This document shows, one piece after another, positions 21,187 to 30,808 of a stretch of 64,000 bases of DNA; the stretch's first letter is position 1, and each line of letters opens with the position of its first letter. This DNA is from Porphyra umbilicalis. Taxonomy: Eukaryota; Rhodophyta; Bangiophyceae; Bangiales; Bangiaceae. The position numbers were made by a program, and so were the translations under genes. Where the stretch lies: the NCBI GenBank assembly GCA_002049455.2, contig KV919040.1, positions 1 to 64,000 of the forward strand. Direction: 5' to 3'. The notes below the pieces were generated by a model. The model was given only the letters and a program-made list of their open reading frames with translations, was not told the origin of the DNA and made no database searches.

Positions 21187-21716
21187 GTCACAAACTCGTC
21201 GCGGGGCGGCGGCGAGGCAGCGCAGCGAGTCCAGAACCATTGTCAAAAGCACGTCTTTTTTTGCCTGTTTTGAGCCTCTTGGAGGCCCGTGTTCCTGTTT
21301 CAAGAAACAGAATTCCTGTGCAAAAAACAGATCGACCCCCCTTGACAGGCTCTCGGAGGCCATCCCATGCGAGGTCCTTGCATATTTGTGTTTGCGAGAA
21401 CAGGAATCGTTCCTCACTCCACACATTGCGCCTGCTAGCAGGGCCATAGATGCATCTCCGTCTCTCTCTCTTTCTGGAAGGGTGAAGTGTATACGTCTTA
21501 TGCTGTGTCTCTCTTTTTACGAGTGGAGATGCATCTATCCCGGCGAACAGATGATTTTGGCGCCCTTTCTGGAAAAAAACGGCCCTGACAGAGCCCCAGG
21601 GCGGTTTGCAGATTATATATTCGTCCCAAAACACCCAAAAGCAGACGTGCTCTTGACGACGGTTTTGGGCCCACTGCGCAGGCTGTTGCCTGTAGACGTC
21701 GCAAGAGAGTGTGTGC
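21187..21716. mobile_element. Foldback/MITE-like element with diverged terminal inverted repeats
   Basis: The left end (cacaaactcg..ccagaacc..gtcaaaagcacgtct..tgttttg, 21187-21270) is the imperfect reverse complement of the right end (caaaacacc..agacgtgctcttgac..ggttttggg..gtgtgtg, 21630-21716). An inner perfect 14-bp inverted pair, atagatgcatctcc (21446-21459) and ggagatgcatctat (21525-21538), brackets a 65-bp centre. No transposase is present. The open frame across it is probably fortuitous. Confidence 0.55.
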
Positions 21717-22946
21717 TGGGTAGGATGGGCTAGGACCAAAGCCGTCGACTCATAATGTATTCAGGTGACTGGGGCCAGATGCATCAATACGTCACGGAGG
21801 TAGTGGAAAGGTGCTGGGCGTAGCGTGGGGATGGGCGCTGCAGGGTGGTAGGTGTCTTGGGGGGGGTGATTCTCAGGGTTGGGTCGTGGGTGTTGCGAAG
21901 GCGTACATGCCATGTGGCGTTCGGTGCTGAGTGGGGAAGAGAATGGCGGCCACTGTCCAAAAGTACGTGACAATGATTGCGGAGGCACAATAGAAAACTG
22001 GGTGGGGGTGGAGTCGGGGTACTGACTGGGCGTGTTACTGGCGACCGGGGCGTGGTAACCGAGTGGGCGCGGGGGGTGAAGATGGCATGTGCTCAAGAAT
22101 AGCATCTGGCGACAGACCCTCTCTGTCGCCACATCTTGACCACTGTATTCAGAAGGATCGCTGACAGTGCTTAAATTTAGGCACCGTGCCCAAGAAAGGA
22201 TGTCACAGCAATGGAGAAAGACTGTACATGGCTTTTGGTGGCACAGGCAAGCAACGCATGCATCACAGACCACATGCGTCGTACAACTACTGTACCATTT
22301 CGACAGAAGGAATCGGAACAAGTTGCATGTACAGCTCATACTGTCAGACGCCAACCTCGGCCACTCGACCGGGAGCGCCGCTCGACCACGCAAGCAAGGC
22401 CCCCACCGGAGTTTTTTTTGCTGAGCGCGGCACCGGTCTGGGATGGCGTCCGCCTGCACGTGCCCGGTGGCCGGAAGCCGCCGGGCGACTGACGTTCCCC
22501 AACGGGCAACGGGCACGCACGCGCACACCCCCTCGCACCCAAGCGCGTCCTGCCGAGCACCCGGCCCGTGCCTGGACCACCCTGCGCGCGGAGCGGCCAG
22601 ACGGGGGTCGACGCCAAAGACCTACTGCGCTGCCGCCGTGTCTGCCCCGAGGTCTGCCTTAAGGTGTTGGCGACGATCTGGACGCTCACCCCGGTGTGTG
22701 GCTTTGACACGCGCTTGTCCACGGCGTGCCCGCCCGTGGGGCTGCGGCAGCGGCACTTGTTCGTGGTGTCTGCAGACCCTTTGACTGCCGTTTGCTCCAC
22801 CACTTTCTTTTTTTTAACCGCCTTTCCACGTGATCCAAGTTGGTGTTCCTACCCCCACCCGCCGCTCCTGGTGCTCTTCCCCCCACCGCACTCGGCCGGT
22901 CGGCACCCCAATCCCCCTTCCCCCCTCCCCCCCCCCCCCCACACCC

Positions 22947-25900
22947 ATGGCGTCGGCGGCGCCCACACGGGGCACGGCCTCGCGGCCACGGCCGTCACGG
23001 CAGCTCCCCGCGCGCCCCCCCCCCCCCCCCCCTGCCAACGCCGCCCCCGTGCGCCCGGCGGGCGTGTCCGCCTACACGGCCACGGGCGCCCCCGTTGCGC
23101 CCGTGGACGTTGCCGGCGTGGCGTACCCCCCCCCTGGCGTTGCCGCCCCCGCCCCCATCTTTTCCGAGCGGCGCGGCGTCGCCGCGCCGCTCACCAACGC
23201 GTCGCTCGACAAGGCCCTCGAGCACATGAACGAGGCGGAGCTGCGCATCAAGGCGCGGCGGCTGGAGCGGGACAAGGAGCACAAACAGGCGCACATTGAG
23301 ACGCTCAAAGAGCAGTACATGGAGCTGGGGGTCACCAACAACGCGACCGCGCAGCGGGCGCGCCAGCTGTCGTCCGAGTTGAAGGCCGCCCGGCGGGACG
23401 CGGACGCGCGGGAGGCGGCGCTCGCCGCCCGCGAAGCGGCGGTGGCGGCGCGCGAGGCCGCCACCGCCGCCGCGTCGGGCGCCGAAGTGACCCGCCTCCG
23501 CGCGCAGGTCGACGACGCGGCCGCGTCGACGGCGGCGGCGGTGGCGGCGGAGCGCGCCCGCGCCGACGCGGCCGTATCGTCGGCGCGCGCCGACGCGGCG
23601 GCCGCCGTCGACACTGTGCGGCGCGAGGCGGCAGCGGCGGCGGCCGCCGCCGACGCGGCGGCCGACGAAGCCGCCGCCCGCATTGCGCACGCGGAGCGGG
23701 AGGCGGCACGCGCGCGGCGCGAGGCGCAGGCGACGGCCGCCGCCGCGGCCGCGTCGACGGAAAGCGAGGCCGACGCGGGGCGGGAGCGGATTGAGGGCCT
23801 CGCCCGCTCCCTGGCCGTCGCCGAGGGCGAGCGCGACCGCGCGTTGCGGGACGTGTTTAAACGCTCCACGGCGGCGCGCAAGGAGGCGGCGCGCGCCGAC
23901 GCGGCCGACGCGCTGGCGGCGGCGGCCGAGGCGGCGGCGGCCGCCGCCGCGGCGCGCGTAGAGGCGGCGCAGGGGGAGGCGGCCGCTGCGACCGACGGGG
24001 CGGCGGTGGCAGCGGCGGCGGCGGCCGAGCGGCTGGCCGCCGCCGAGGCGGCGGCGGCGGCGGCCGTCCAAGCGCAAGCCGCCGCGCAGACCGAGGCGGA
24101 GCGGGTGGCGGCCGCGGCGGCGGCCGACGCCGAGACGGCGGCGGCCGCCACGGCCACCGCGCAAGCAGACGCGGCGGCAGCGACGCGGCGCGCCGAGGCG
24201 GCGGAGGCGGCGGTGGCCGCCGCCCGCGCCGACGGGGGCGCCGCCGCGTCGGCGGCGTCCGCCGCCGCCGACGCCACGGCCGCCGCCGAGGCGGCCACGG
24301 CCGCCGCGACGCGGCGGGCCGAGGCGGCCGAGGCTGCCGCGTCAACGTCGGCCGCCGCCGCCGCCGCCGCCGAGCAGCGGGCGGCCGACGCCGAGGCGGC
24401 GCGGTCGACGGCCGCCGCCGACGCGGCGGCCGCGTCGGCCGACGCGGCCGACGCGCGCGCCGACGCGGAGGAGGCGCTCGGCATGGCGGAGACGGCCGAG
24501 GCGGCGCGCGCCGCGTCCGAGGCGGCGGCGGCCACGGCCGCCGCGCAGGCGGTGGCGACCACGTCGGCCGACGCGGCCGCCGCCGACGAGGCGGCGGCGC
24601 GGGAGCGCGCAGACGCTGCCGCCGCCGTGGCAGCGGTGCGGGCACAGCTCGACGCGGTTACCACCGAGCGCGACGGCGGCGCGGCGGCGGCGGCGGCGGC
24701 GGCGGCGCGGTTGGCGGCGGAAACGGGGGCGCGGGAGCGCGCCGAGGCGGACGCGGCGGCGGCCGCCGCCGAGGCGGCGGCGACGGCCGACCGCCTCGCC
24801 GCCGTGCAAGCGCAGGTGGCGGCGGTGGCGGCCGACGCGGACGCGGCGGCGGCCGCCGCTGCGGCCGAGCGGGAGGAGGCGTCGACGGCGGCGGCGGCGG
24901 CGGTGGCCGACGCGCAAGCCGCCGCCGCCGCATCGGTGGCGGCGGCCGAGGCGGCGGCTGCCGAGGCGGCGGCGACCGCCGAGCGCGCTGCCGCCGACGG
25001 TGCGGCGGTGGAGGCGGGCTTGCGCGCGCAGCTCGACGCGGCGGCCGCCGACGCGGCGGCGGGGGGGGCCGACGCGGCGGCGCTGCGGGGGCGCCTCGCC
25101 GACGCGAGTGCCGCCGCTGGCGCGGCAACGGCGCGCGCGGCGGCGGCCGAGGCGGACGCGGCGGCCGCGCGGGAGGCGGCGGCGGCCGACGCGGCGACGG
25201 CCGCCGCGGCCGCCGAGTCGGTGCGCCAAGAGGCGGCCGCGCAAGCCGCCGCGCGGACGGCGGCAGAGGCGGCGGCGGCGGATGCGGCGGCTGCTGCCGA
25301 CGCGGCGGCAGCCGACGCGGCGACGCGGGAGGCGGACCTTGCCGCCCGCCTGGCCGACGCTCAGACGGCGGCGGCGGCGGCGGCGGCGGCCGCCGCCGAC
25401 GAGGTGGCGGCGGTCCAATCGGAGCGGGAGGCGGCGACCGCCGAGGCGGCCGCCACTGCCACCCGCCTCGCGGCCGTCTCGGCCGCCGCCGCCGACACGT
25501 CGGCGGCCGTGGCGGCGGTGGGCGCGGAAAAGGCCGCGCTCGCCGCCCGCCTCGACGCCCTCACCGCCGACTTGGCGGCGGAGCGGACGCGCACCGACGC
25601 CGAGTCGGCGGCGGCCGACGAGGAGGCGGCGCGCGCGGATGCCGCCGAAGCCGAGGCCGCCCACTTTCGTGCCGAGTACGAGGCGGCGGTGGCGACGTTT
25701 GCGGAAGCGAATGACCACATGGTCGCCCTCGTCGGCCGCGTCGACGCGGCGACGGCGCGTGCGGAAGCGGCCGAGGCGGACGCGGCGGCGCGGGGGGAGG
25801 CGGCAGTCGCCGCCGACGCGGCAGCGGCGGCGGCGACAGCCAAGGCGGCGGCGGCGGCGGCTGCGGCCGCCGACGCAACGGCCGCAACGGCGGCGGCCGA

Positions 25901-26966
25901 GGCGGCGGCGGCGGCGGCGACCGACGCGGCGGCCGCCGACCGCTCCGCCGCCGACGCGGCGGTGGCCGACGCGACGGCCGCGACGGCGGCGGCCGAGGCG
26001 CGCGCCGCCGCCGCGGACGCTGCCGCCGAGGGCCTCCGCGCCGACGTGGCGGCCGCGCGCGAGGCTGTCGCCGCCGCCGCCGCCGCTGGTGACGACACGT
26101 CGGCGGCGGCGGCAGCGGCAACGGCGGCTGCCGACGCGGCGACCGCCGAAGTGGCGCGCGTCCGCGACGCGGCCGCGTCCGCGGCCGCCGCGTCAACGGA
26201 GGCGGCGGCAGAGGCGGCGGCGGCGGCCACCGCCGCCGCGTCGCGGGAGCGGGACCTCGTCGACCGCCTCGCGGCGGCCACCGCCGCGCGCGACGGCGCG
26301 GCGGCCGCGGCCGCGGCGGCGGCCGAGCGCGAGTCGGAAACGGCCGCCGCGCTCGCCGCGGAGCGCGAGGGCGCCGAGCGGCAGGCCGCCGAGGCGGCGG
26401 CCGCCGCTGCCGCCGCGCGCGAGGCGGCGGCGGCAGAGTCGGCGCGCCTCCGCAACAATGAGGCGGTGGCCGTGGCGGCCGCCGCCGCCGCGGGCGCCAA
26501 CGGCGACGCGCGCGCGGCGGCGGCGGCGGCCGACGCGGACGCGGCGACCGCGCGCGCGGCGGCGGCCGAGGCGGCCGCGCGCGAGTCGGCGGCCGCCGCC
26601 GCCGCCGCGTCGGCGGCCGCCGACGCGCGCGCCGCCGACGCGGCGGCCGCAGCTGCCGAGTCGCGCGCCGCCGCCGACGCGGCGGCGGCGGCCGAGGCGG
26701 CGCGGGCGGCAGAGGCGGCGGCGCGCGCCGCCGCCGAGGCGGCGCTCGCCGACCTCCGCGTCGCGAATGTGGAGCTGGTGCGCCGCGCCGGCGTGGCGCG
26801 CGACTTGCTCGGCGTGGAAAAGGACGAGATGCTTGAGGCGCTCATCAACACGAAGCTCGCGCTCGCAGAGGAGGTGGACGTGACGGGGAAGCTCAAGCTC
26901 GCGCTGTACAAGCGGCGGGGGGGGGGGGAGGGGGGGGAGCGTGACGAGGGCTCCACGAAGACGTGA
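22947..26966 (+). CDS. Giant alanine-rich coiled-coil protein (1,339 aa)
   Basis: A single uninterrupted ORF. I start at ATG 22947 (cacccATGG context) because upstream in-frame sequence is simple C-rich DNA. Residues 1 to about 90 are Pro/Ala-rich and probably disordered. Residues about 90-160 form a charged helix (LDKALEHMNEAELRIKARR, then RDKEHKQAHIETLKEQY). About 1,100 residues follow that are overwhelmingly Ala with spaced Glu, Asp, Arg and Thr, as in a long helical rod. The last ~60 residues regain complexity (GVEKDEMLEALINTKLALAEE, then KLKLALYKRR). No family recognised; any myosin-tail- or SMC-like resemblance would come from composition alone. The GCN-repeat composition also creates long antisense ORFs. 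It could be a cytoskeletal, nuclear or cell-wall-associated scaffold; unproven. Absence of any stop or frameshift over 4 kb argues it is a real protein. Confidence 0.75.
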   Translation: MASAAPTRGTASRPRPSRQLPARPPPPPPANAAPVRPAGVSAYTATGAPVAPVDVAGVAYPPPGVAAPAPIFSERRGVAAPLTNASLDKALEHMNEAELRIKARRLERDKEHKQAHIETLKEQYMELGVTNNATAQRARQLSSELKAARRDADAREAALAAREAAVAAREAATAAASGAEVTRLRAQVDDAAASTAAAVAAERARADAAVSSARADAAAAVDTVRREAAAAAAAADAAADEAAARIAHAEREAARARREAQATAAAAAASTESEADAGRERIEGLARSLAVAEGERDRALRDVFKRSTAARKEAARADAADALAAAAEAAAAAAAARVEAAQGEAAAATDGAAVAAAAAAERLAAAEAAAAAAVQAQAAAQTEAERVAAAAAADAETAAAATATAQADAAAATRRAEAAEAAVAAARADGGAAASAASAAADATAAAEAATAAATRRAEAAEAAASTSAAAAAAAEQRAADAEAARSTAAADAAAASADAADARADAEEALGMAETAEAARAASEAAAATAAAQAVATTSADAAAADEAAARERADAAAAVAAVRAQLDAVTTERDGGAAAAAAAAARLAAETGARERAEADAAAAAAEAAATADRLAAVQAQVAAVAADADAAAAAAAAEREEASTAAAAAVADAQAAAAASVAAAEAAAAEAAATAERAAADGAAVEAGLRAQLDAAAADAAAGGADAAALRGRLADASAAAGAATARAAAAEADAAAAREAAAADAATAAAAAESVRQEAAAQAAARTAAEAAAADAAAAADAAAADAATREADLAARLADAQTAAAAAAAAAADEVAAVQSEREAATAEAAATATRLAAVSAAAADTSAAVAAVGAEKAALAARLDALTADLAAERTRTDAESAAADEEAARADAAEAEAAHFRAEYEAAVATFAEANDHMVALVGRVDAATARAEAAEADAAARGEAAVAADAAAAAATAKAAAAAAAAADATAATAAAEAAAAAATDAAAADRSAADAAVADATAATAAAEARAAAADAAAEGLRADVAAAREAVAAAAAAGDDTSAAAAAATAAADAATAEVARVRDAAASAAAASTEAAAEAAAAATAAASRERDLVDRLAAATAARDGAAAAAAAAAERESETAAALAAEREGAERQAAEAAAAAAAAREAAAAESARLRNNEAVAVAAAAAAGANGDARAAAAAADADAATARAAAAEAAARESAAAAAAASAAADARAADAAAAAAESRAAADAAAAAEAARAAEAAARAAAEAALADLRVANVELVRRAGVARDLLGVEKDEMLEALINTKLALAEEVDVTGKLKLALYKRRGGGEGGERDEGSTKT

Positions 26967-27206
26967 AGGGGGGGGGGGGGGGGGGGGGGGGAGGGGGGGT
27001 TGGTTGGAGAGGAAGATGACGGACCCGACGGCGCCGCGGGCGCTGTGTGATTATTGTTGGCCGCGTGGGGGCCGAGGGGGGGGGGGGGGGGGTGGCGACC
27101 GTGGCGCCGGCTGCCCGTCGTCGGTGGGGTTTGCGCGGGCTGGTGGGGGGCGGGCCGCCCGTCGGGGGGCGTGGCCGCGGCGGGGACGTGGTCGCTACGC
27201 CGTATC

Positions 27207-27350
27207 GGCGGCTGGCGGCGGCTGACGGCGGCTAACGGCGGCTGGGGGCGGCTGGCGGCGGCTGGCGGCGGCTGGGGGCGGCTGGCGGCGGCTGGCGGCG
27301 GCTGGCGGCGGCTCGCGGCGGCTGGCGGCGGCTCGCGGCGGCTGGCGGCG
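27207..27350. repeat. Minisatellite of a 10-bp unit (about 14 copies)
   Basis: Consecutive decamers of gctggcggcg with variants gctgacggcg, gctaacggcg, gctgggggcg and gctcgcggcg. The unit is not a multiple of three, which argues against coding. Confidence 0.95.
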
Positions 27351-27507
27351 GCCCGCGCAGTCGGGACGACGCCGGTGCGACTTTTCGGGGCGGCATCGCG
27401 GCTGCGTCGGCCGCCAGCGCGACAGCACTCCGTGCAGTCCCGGCATTCTGTCGGTGGGCGGCGGCCGACAGAGCCTCAACGGCCGCTCGGCGGATGACGC
27501 GCGGCCG

Positions 27508-27527
27508 CGGCCGACGTACGTCGGCCG
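27508..27527. repeat. 20-bp perfect palindrome
   Basis: cggccgacgtacgtcggccg equals its own reverse complement and has an ACGTACGT centre. It could be a dimeric regulator site or chance in GC-rich DNA. Confidence 0.9.
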
Positions 27528-28717
27528 ACCGTGGTCGCCGCGCCCATTTTGCCTCTGGTGTCGGGAAAGGACTGCGCGCTGCGTCCCGCTTGGTGCCTGC
27601 CGGCTGCGGGTGTGGCGTCGGCCGGTGTGCGTCGTGCCACGCGACGGTGCTGGAGCCGACGACGGCGGTGCCCCTCCGTCCTCGTCCGCTGTGGAAGAGA
27701 CGTACGGCTCGGTATGGGCTCAGGGCGCTGGGCCGGCCCCATCTAATTTACGTTTAGCGATCGACTTAAGTGACTCCGTGTGGCGGAGTTGTCCATTCTG
27801 ATCACGGCGTGTGCCTGCGCCACGCGCCTGCTGACGTGTTTCACCTTCCACTGCCGCGACCGATTCCACGTGGAGACCGAACCACCAGCACTTTGAATGC
27901 ATCTCCCATCGGGTGAGGTGGCGCCTTTGTGGTGCCAGAGCCAAAACCCTACCGCCGCCAGGCCCGCTACGACGCCACACACCCCCAGATTCCACCGTCA
28001 CCACACCTGCATTGCTGAGTCACACACCCGCCCGGGCCATAGTGACACTGGCAGCGGGCGGCGGGCGGCGCGTGCGTTTGGCAGCGCCGCGCAACGCGGC
28101 GTGCTGCCCAGCTGGGGGGGGGGGGGGACCCAACCGATGCGCGCGGCGCGCCGGCAGCGCCGCCGCCACCGTCTCTGCTGACACACGCCCGTGGCGGGCA
28201 CTGGCGTGGGCGCACCGGCGGCGACCCCCCCTCGGCGATGGGCGTACAGCGTGCGCGTCACGGGGGGGGGGTGGACGGCCACCTCCAAGCGCTGCGCGCT
28301 GGCGGCGGGGCGACGGGCGTCGGCGCGGACGGGCTGCCGACCCGCTGTCCGCCCGGCGGGGGCACGATCCCGGCGTTGGGGCGCAGACGACGCCTACAAA
28401 ACCGTGGGCCGACCGCCGCCGCCGGGACGAGTGCGGTTGCCGGCAGTGAGATATCGACGACCTGCCCGCCCCCCGCCCGCGCACTGCCACGGCGCACGCA
28501 TCGGACGCACTCGCGAGAGACCGCCCACACCCCACTGCGTTTGACACCTGCGTCGACGACGCCGCCGCCGCTGGCATCCGCCGACGACCTGTAACGGCTC
28601 TCCCCCACTGCGCCTCGCCCTGTCCCCGTCCCCACTGACTGGTAGCGACTCCGTGCTGCCCCTTCTCCCACTCTCCTCCTCCGTCCCGCCGCCTCCCCTC
28701 CCCCCCTTTCGGCTCTG

Positions 28718-30361
28718 ATGGGACCGCTGGTGGCGCCGCCGGCGCGCCTCGCCACCCGTGTCGTTGCCCCCTCGCTGTGGCGGAGCCTGTCGGCCGCCGC
28801 CGGCCTGGTTCACCCCGCCACCCGACGGGCGCCGACGGGCCACCGCGATACTGCCGCCGCCACCGCTGCCGTGGTGATCACCCCTCCCCCCCTCAAGGGC
28901 AAGACTGCGGACGAGTCACCCGCCGCCGCCGCCTCCGCCGACGGCTCCTTCCTCGAAGGCGTCAATGCCAACTTTCGCAAAGCGAGCGCCCTGCTGCGGT
29001 CCGTCGACCCCGCGCTGTTGGAAAACATTCGGCGGTGCAACAGCACGACCGAGTTTGCCTTCCCCCTCAAGCGCGACGACGGGAGCATCACGACGCTGAC
29101 CGGCTTCCGGGCGGTGCACTCGCACCACATGTCGCCGTCCAAGGGCGGCATCCGCTACGCCGAGTCTGTGACACGGGAGGAGGTGGAGGCGCTCGCGTGC
29201 CTCATGACCCTCAAGTGCGCGGTCGTGGAGGTGCCGTACGGGGGCGCCAAGGGGGGAGTGGCCATCAACCGCGGGGACTACTCGCCGGCAGAGGTCGAGC
29301 GCATCACCCGGCGGTTCACCACCGAGTTGCACCGGCGGCACCTCATTGGGCCCGACGTGGACGTGCCGGCACCGGATTTTGGCACGACTGCGGGGGATAT
29401 GGCGCACATCAAGGACACGTACATGCAGCTGGAGGGGCAGTCGGTGTTTGGCGCCGCGTGTGTGACTGGCAAGCCCGTCGGCCAGGGGGGCATCCGCGGG
29501 CGGGAGGAGGCCACGGGGCTCGGCGTCTACTTTGGCATCCGCGAGTTCCTCTCCAACAAGGCGGTCGCGGCCGGCGCGGGGCTGCCGACGCCCTGGTCGG
29601 TCGCGGCCTCCACGTTTGCCATCCAGGGCTTGGGCAACGTCGGCTACTGGGCCGCCCATTTTATCGCCAAGAATGGCGGCCGCGTCACGGCCGTCGGCGA
29701 ACGCGACGGCACCGTCCTCGACGCGGCGGGGGTGGACGTGGAGGCCCTCAAGGCCCACCTCGTCGCCCACAAGTCGGTTGCTGGCTTCACCAATGGCGAC
29801 AGCCCGTCGCTGGTCCTTGTCGCGGACCCAGCGGCGGTGCTGGCCGCCGACGTGGACGTGCTCATCCCCGCAGCCCTGGAGGGCGCCATCACCTCGGCAA
29901 ACGCGCACGTGGTGCGCGCCAAGGTCGTTGCGGAAGCCGCCAATGGGCCCGTCACGGCGGCCGCCGATGACGTCCTCACCGCCCGCGGCATCACGGTGCT
30001 CCCCGACCTGGTGCTCAACGCGGGCGGCGTGCTCGTCAGCTACTTTGAGGTGTCCAAAGCGCTGGCGGGGCTCCGCTTTGGGCGCCTCACGCAGCGGGCA
30101 GAGGAGGCGGCGATGGAGAACCTGCTGTCGACGCTGCAGAACCACGGGATTACGATTACGGACCGGGACCGGCGGCGGCTGGTCATTGGGGCAGACGAGC
30201 GCGCGCACGTATACAGCGGGTTGGAGGACGGCATGTGCGCGGCGTGTGGGGAGACGGTCAAGGTCGCAGCCGAGAAGGGGATTTCCCTCCGTATTGCCGC
30301 CTACTATACGGCCGTGTCGCGCGTCGCCAACGCGCTGGGCAGCCGCGGGCTGTGGCCGTGA
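28718..30361 (+). CDS. GDH: Glutamate dehydrogenase, mitochondrial (NAD(P)+)
   Basis: Converts glutamate to 2-oxoglutarate and ammonium with NAD(P)+, linking nitrogen and carbon metabolism in mitochondria. 547 aa, intronless. The N-terminal ~60 residues are Arg/Ala/Ser-rich without acids, as in a transit peptide. Then come HSHHMSPSKGGIRYA (substrate region), MTLKCAVVEVPYGGAKGGVA with the catalytic Lys near residue 177, VDVPAPDFGTTAGDMAHI, ACVTGKPVGQGGIRGREEATG, the Rossmann GLGNVG (about residues 304-309) and NAGGVLVSYFEV. These blocks follow the animal/bacterial hexameric type. Start at 28718 is the first ATG of the open frame after a pyrimidine-rich leader. Convergent with MPP-beta, 447 bp apart. 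Confidence 0.95.
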   Translation: MGPLVAPPARLATRVVAPSLWRSLSAAAGLVHPATRRAPTGHRDTAAATAAVVITPPPLKGKTADESPAAAASADGSFLEGVNANFRKASALLRSVDPALLENIRRCNSTTEFAFPLKRDDGSITTLTGFRAVHSHHMSPSKGGIRYAESVTREEVEALACLMTLKCAVVEVPYGGAKGGVAINRGDYSPAEVERITRRFTTELHRRHLIGPDVDVPAPDFGTTAGDMAHIKDTYMQLEGQSVFGAACVTGKPVGQGGIRGREEATGLGVYFGIREFLSNKAVAAGAGLPTPWSVAASTFAIQGLGNVGYWAAHFIAKNGGRVTAVGERDGTVLDAAGVDVEALKAHLVAHKSVAGFTNGDSPSLVLVADPAAVLAADVDVLIPAALEGAITSANAHVVRAKVVAEAANGPVTAAADDVLTARGITVLPDLVLNAGGVLVSYFEVSKALAGLRFGRLTQRAEEAAMENLLSTLQNHGITITDRDRRRLVIGADERAHVYSGLEDGMCAACGETVKVAAEKGISLRIAAYYTAVSRVANALGSRGLWP

Positions 30362-30808
30362 GGGGGGGGAGCACGCCGTCCCAGGCATGCGCGCGGTACT
30401 GTTAATAGTGGTGCGTTTCGTGGGTTGTCCGGGGCGTGTGGTCCTGCGGTCGACCGCGTCGCCTTTGTTTTTTTGGAGCTTGCTTCCTTGTTTGTGTGTC
30501 TTCGACGCACCCTGCGGGGGGTGAGGTGTAGGCTGGGGCGGCGCACGGCGCACGTCCGTACTTGGAGATTCGCGTTGGTAACTGCCGCCGGTGCACATAG
30601 GAAAGCGTAAAGTACCGGGACGTCGACTGTCTTGATTGGCTTTGCGTGTGCTCGGCAACAGTGCGGCCAGCACAACGCCCAAAAACCTGGTGCGACCGGC
30701 GGGCAAACAGCACATGTAGCGGCGAATGTCCCAAGCACCGCAACTTGAAAAGAACGGTACACCAAATGATAAAGGGGAGAAGGGGGCGCGGAGCGGAAGT
30801 GCCCGACA
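30362..30808. other. Convergent 3' intergenic region
   Basis: Lies between the glutamate dehydrogenase and MPP-beta stops and should hold both 3' UTRs. I see no clear polyadenylation signal and no other feature. Confidence 0.5.

Larger units (their letters stand above)
18691..22946. other. Gene-poor region with foldbacks
   Basis: Low-complexity GC-rich sequence up to 19250, then AT-richer intergenic DNA (19250-22400) holding the hairpins, paired repeats and foldback element listed separately. Open frames here (for example 21137-21733 and 22186-22662) lack domains or compositional support. The stretch before 22947 is pyrimidine-rich and is probably the 5' leader/promoter of the coiled-coil gene. 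Confidence 0.4.
26967..28717. other. Intergenic region with G-runs, decamer array and palindrome
   Basis: A G-run of more than 20 bases follows the coiled-coil stop (26967-26998), with further G-runs at 27075-27092. The decamer minisatellite and 20-bp palindrome are listed separately. The last ~150 bp before 28718 are pyrimidine-rich (ctcctccgtcccgccgcctcccc), probably the glutamate dehydrogenase leader. No supported gene. Confidence 0.5.

Noticed and set aside
21137-21733. 198-codon ORF in the foldback element
   Set aside because: It spans both inverted arms and has no recognisable domain; probably fortuitous.
23072-26956. Long minus-strand ORFs (up to 531 codons) across the coiled-coil gene
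   Set aside because: They are antisense shadows of GCN/GCG repeats, with pure Ala/Arg/Pro composition and no domain; the plus frame alone has complex ends and a well-placed start.
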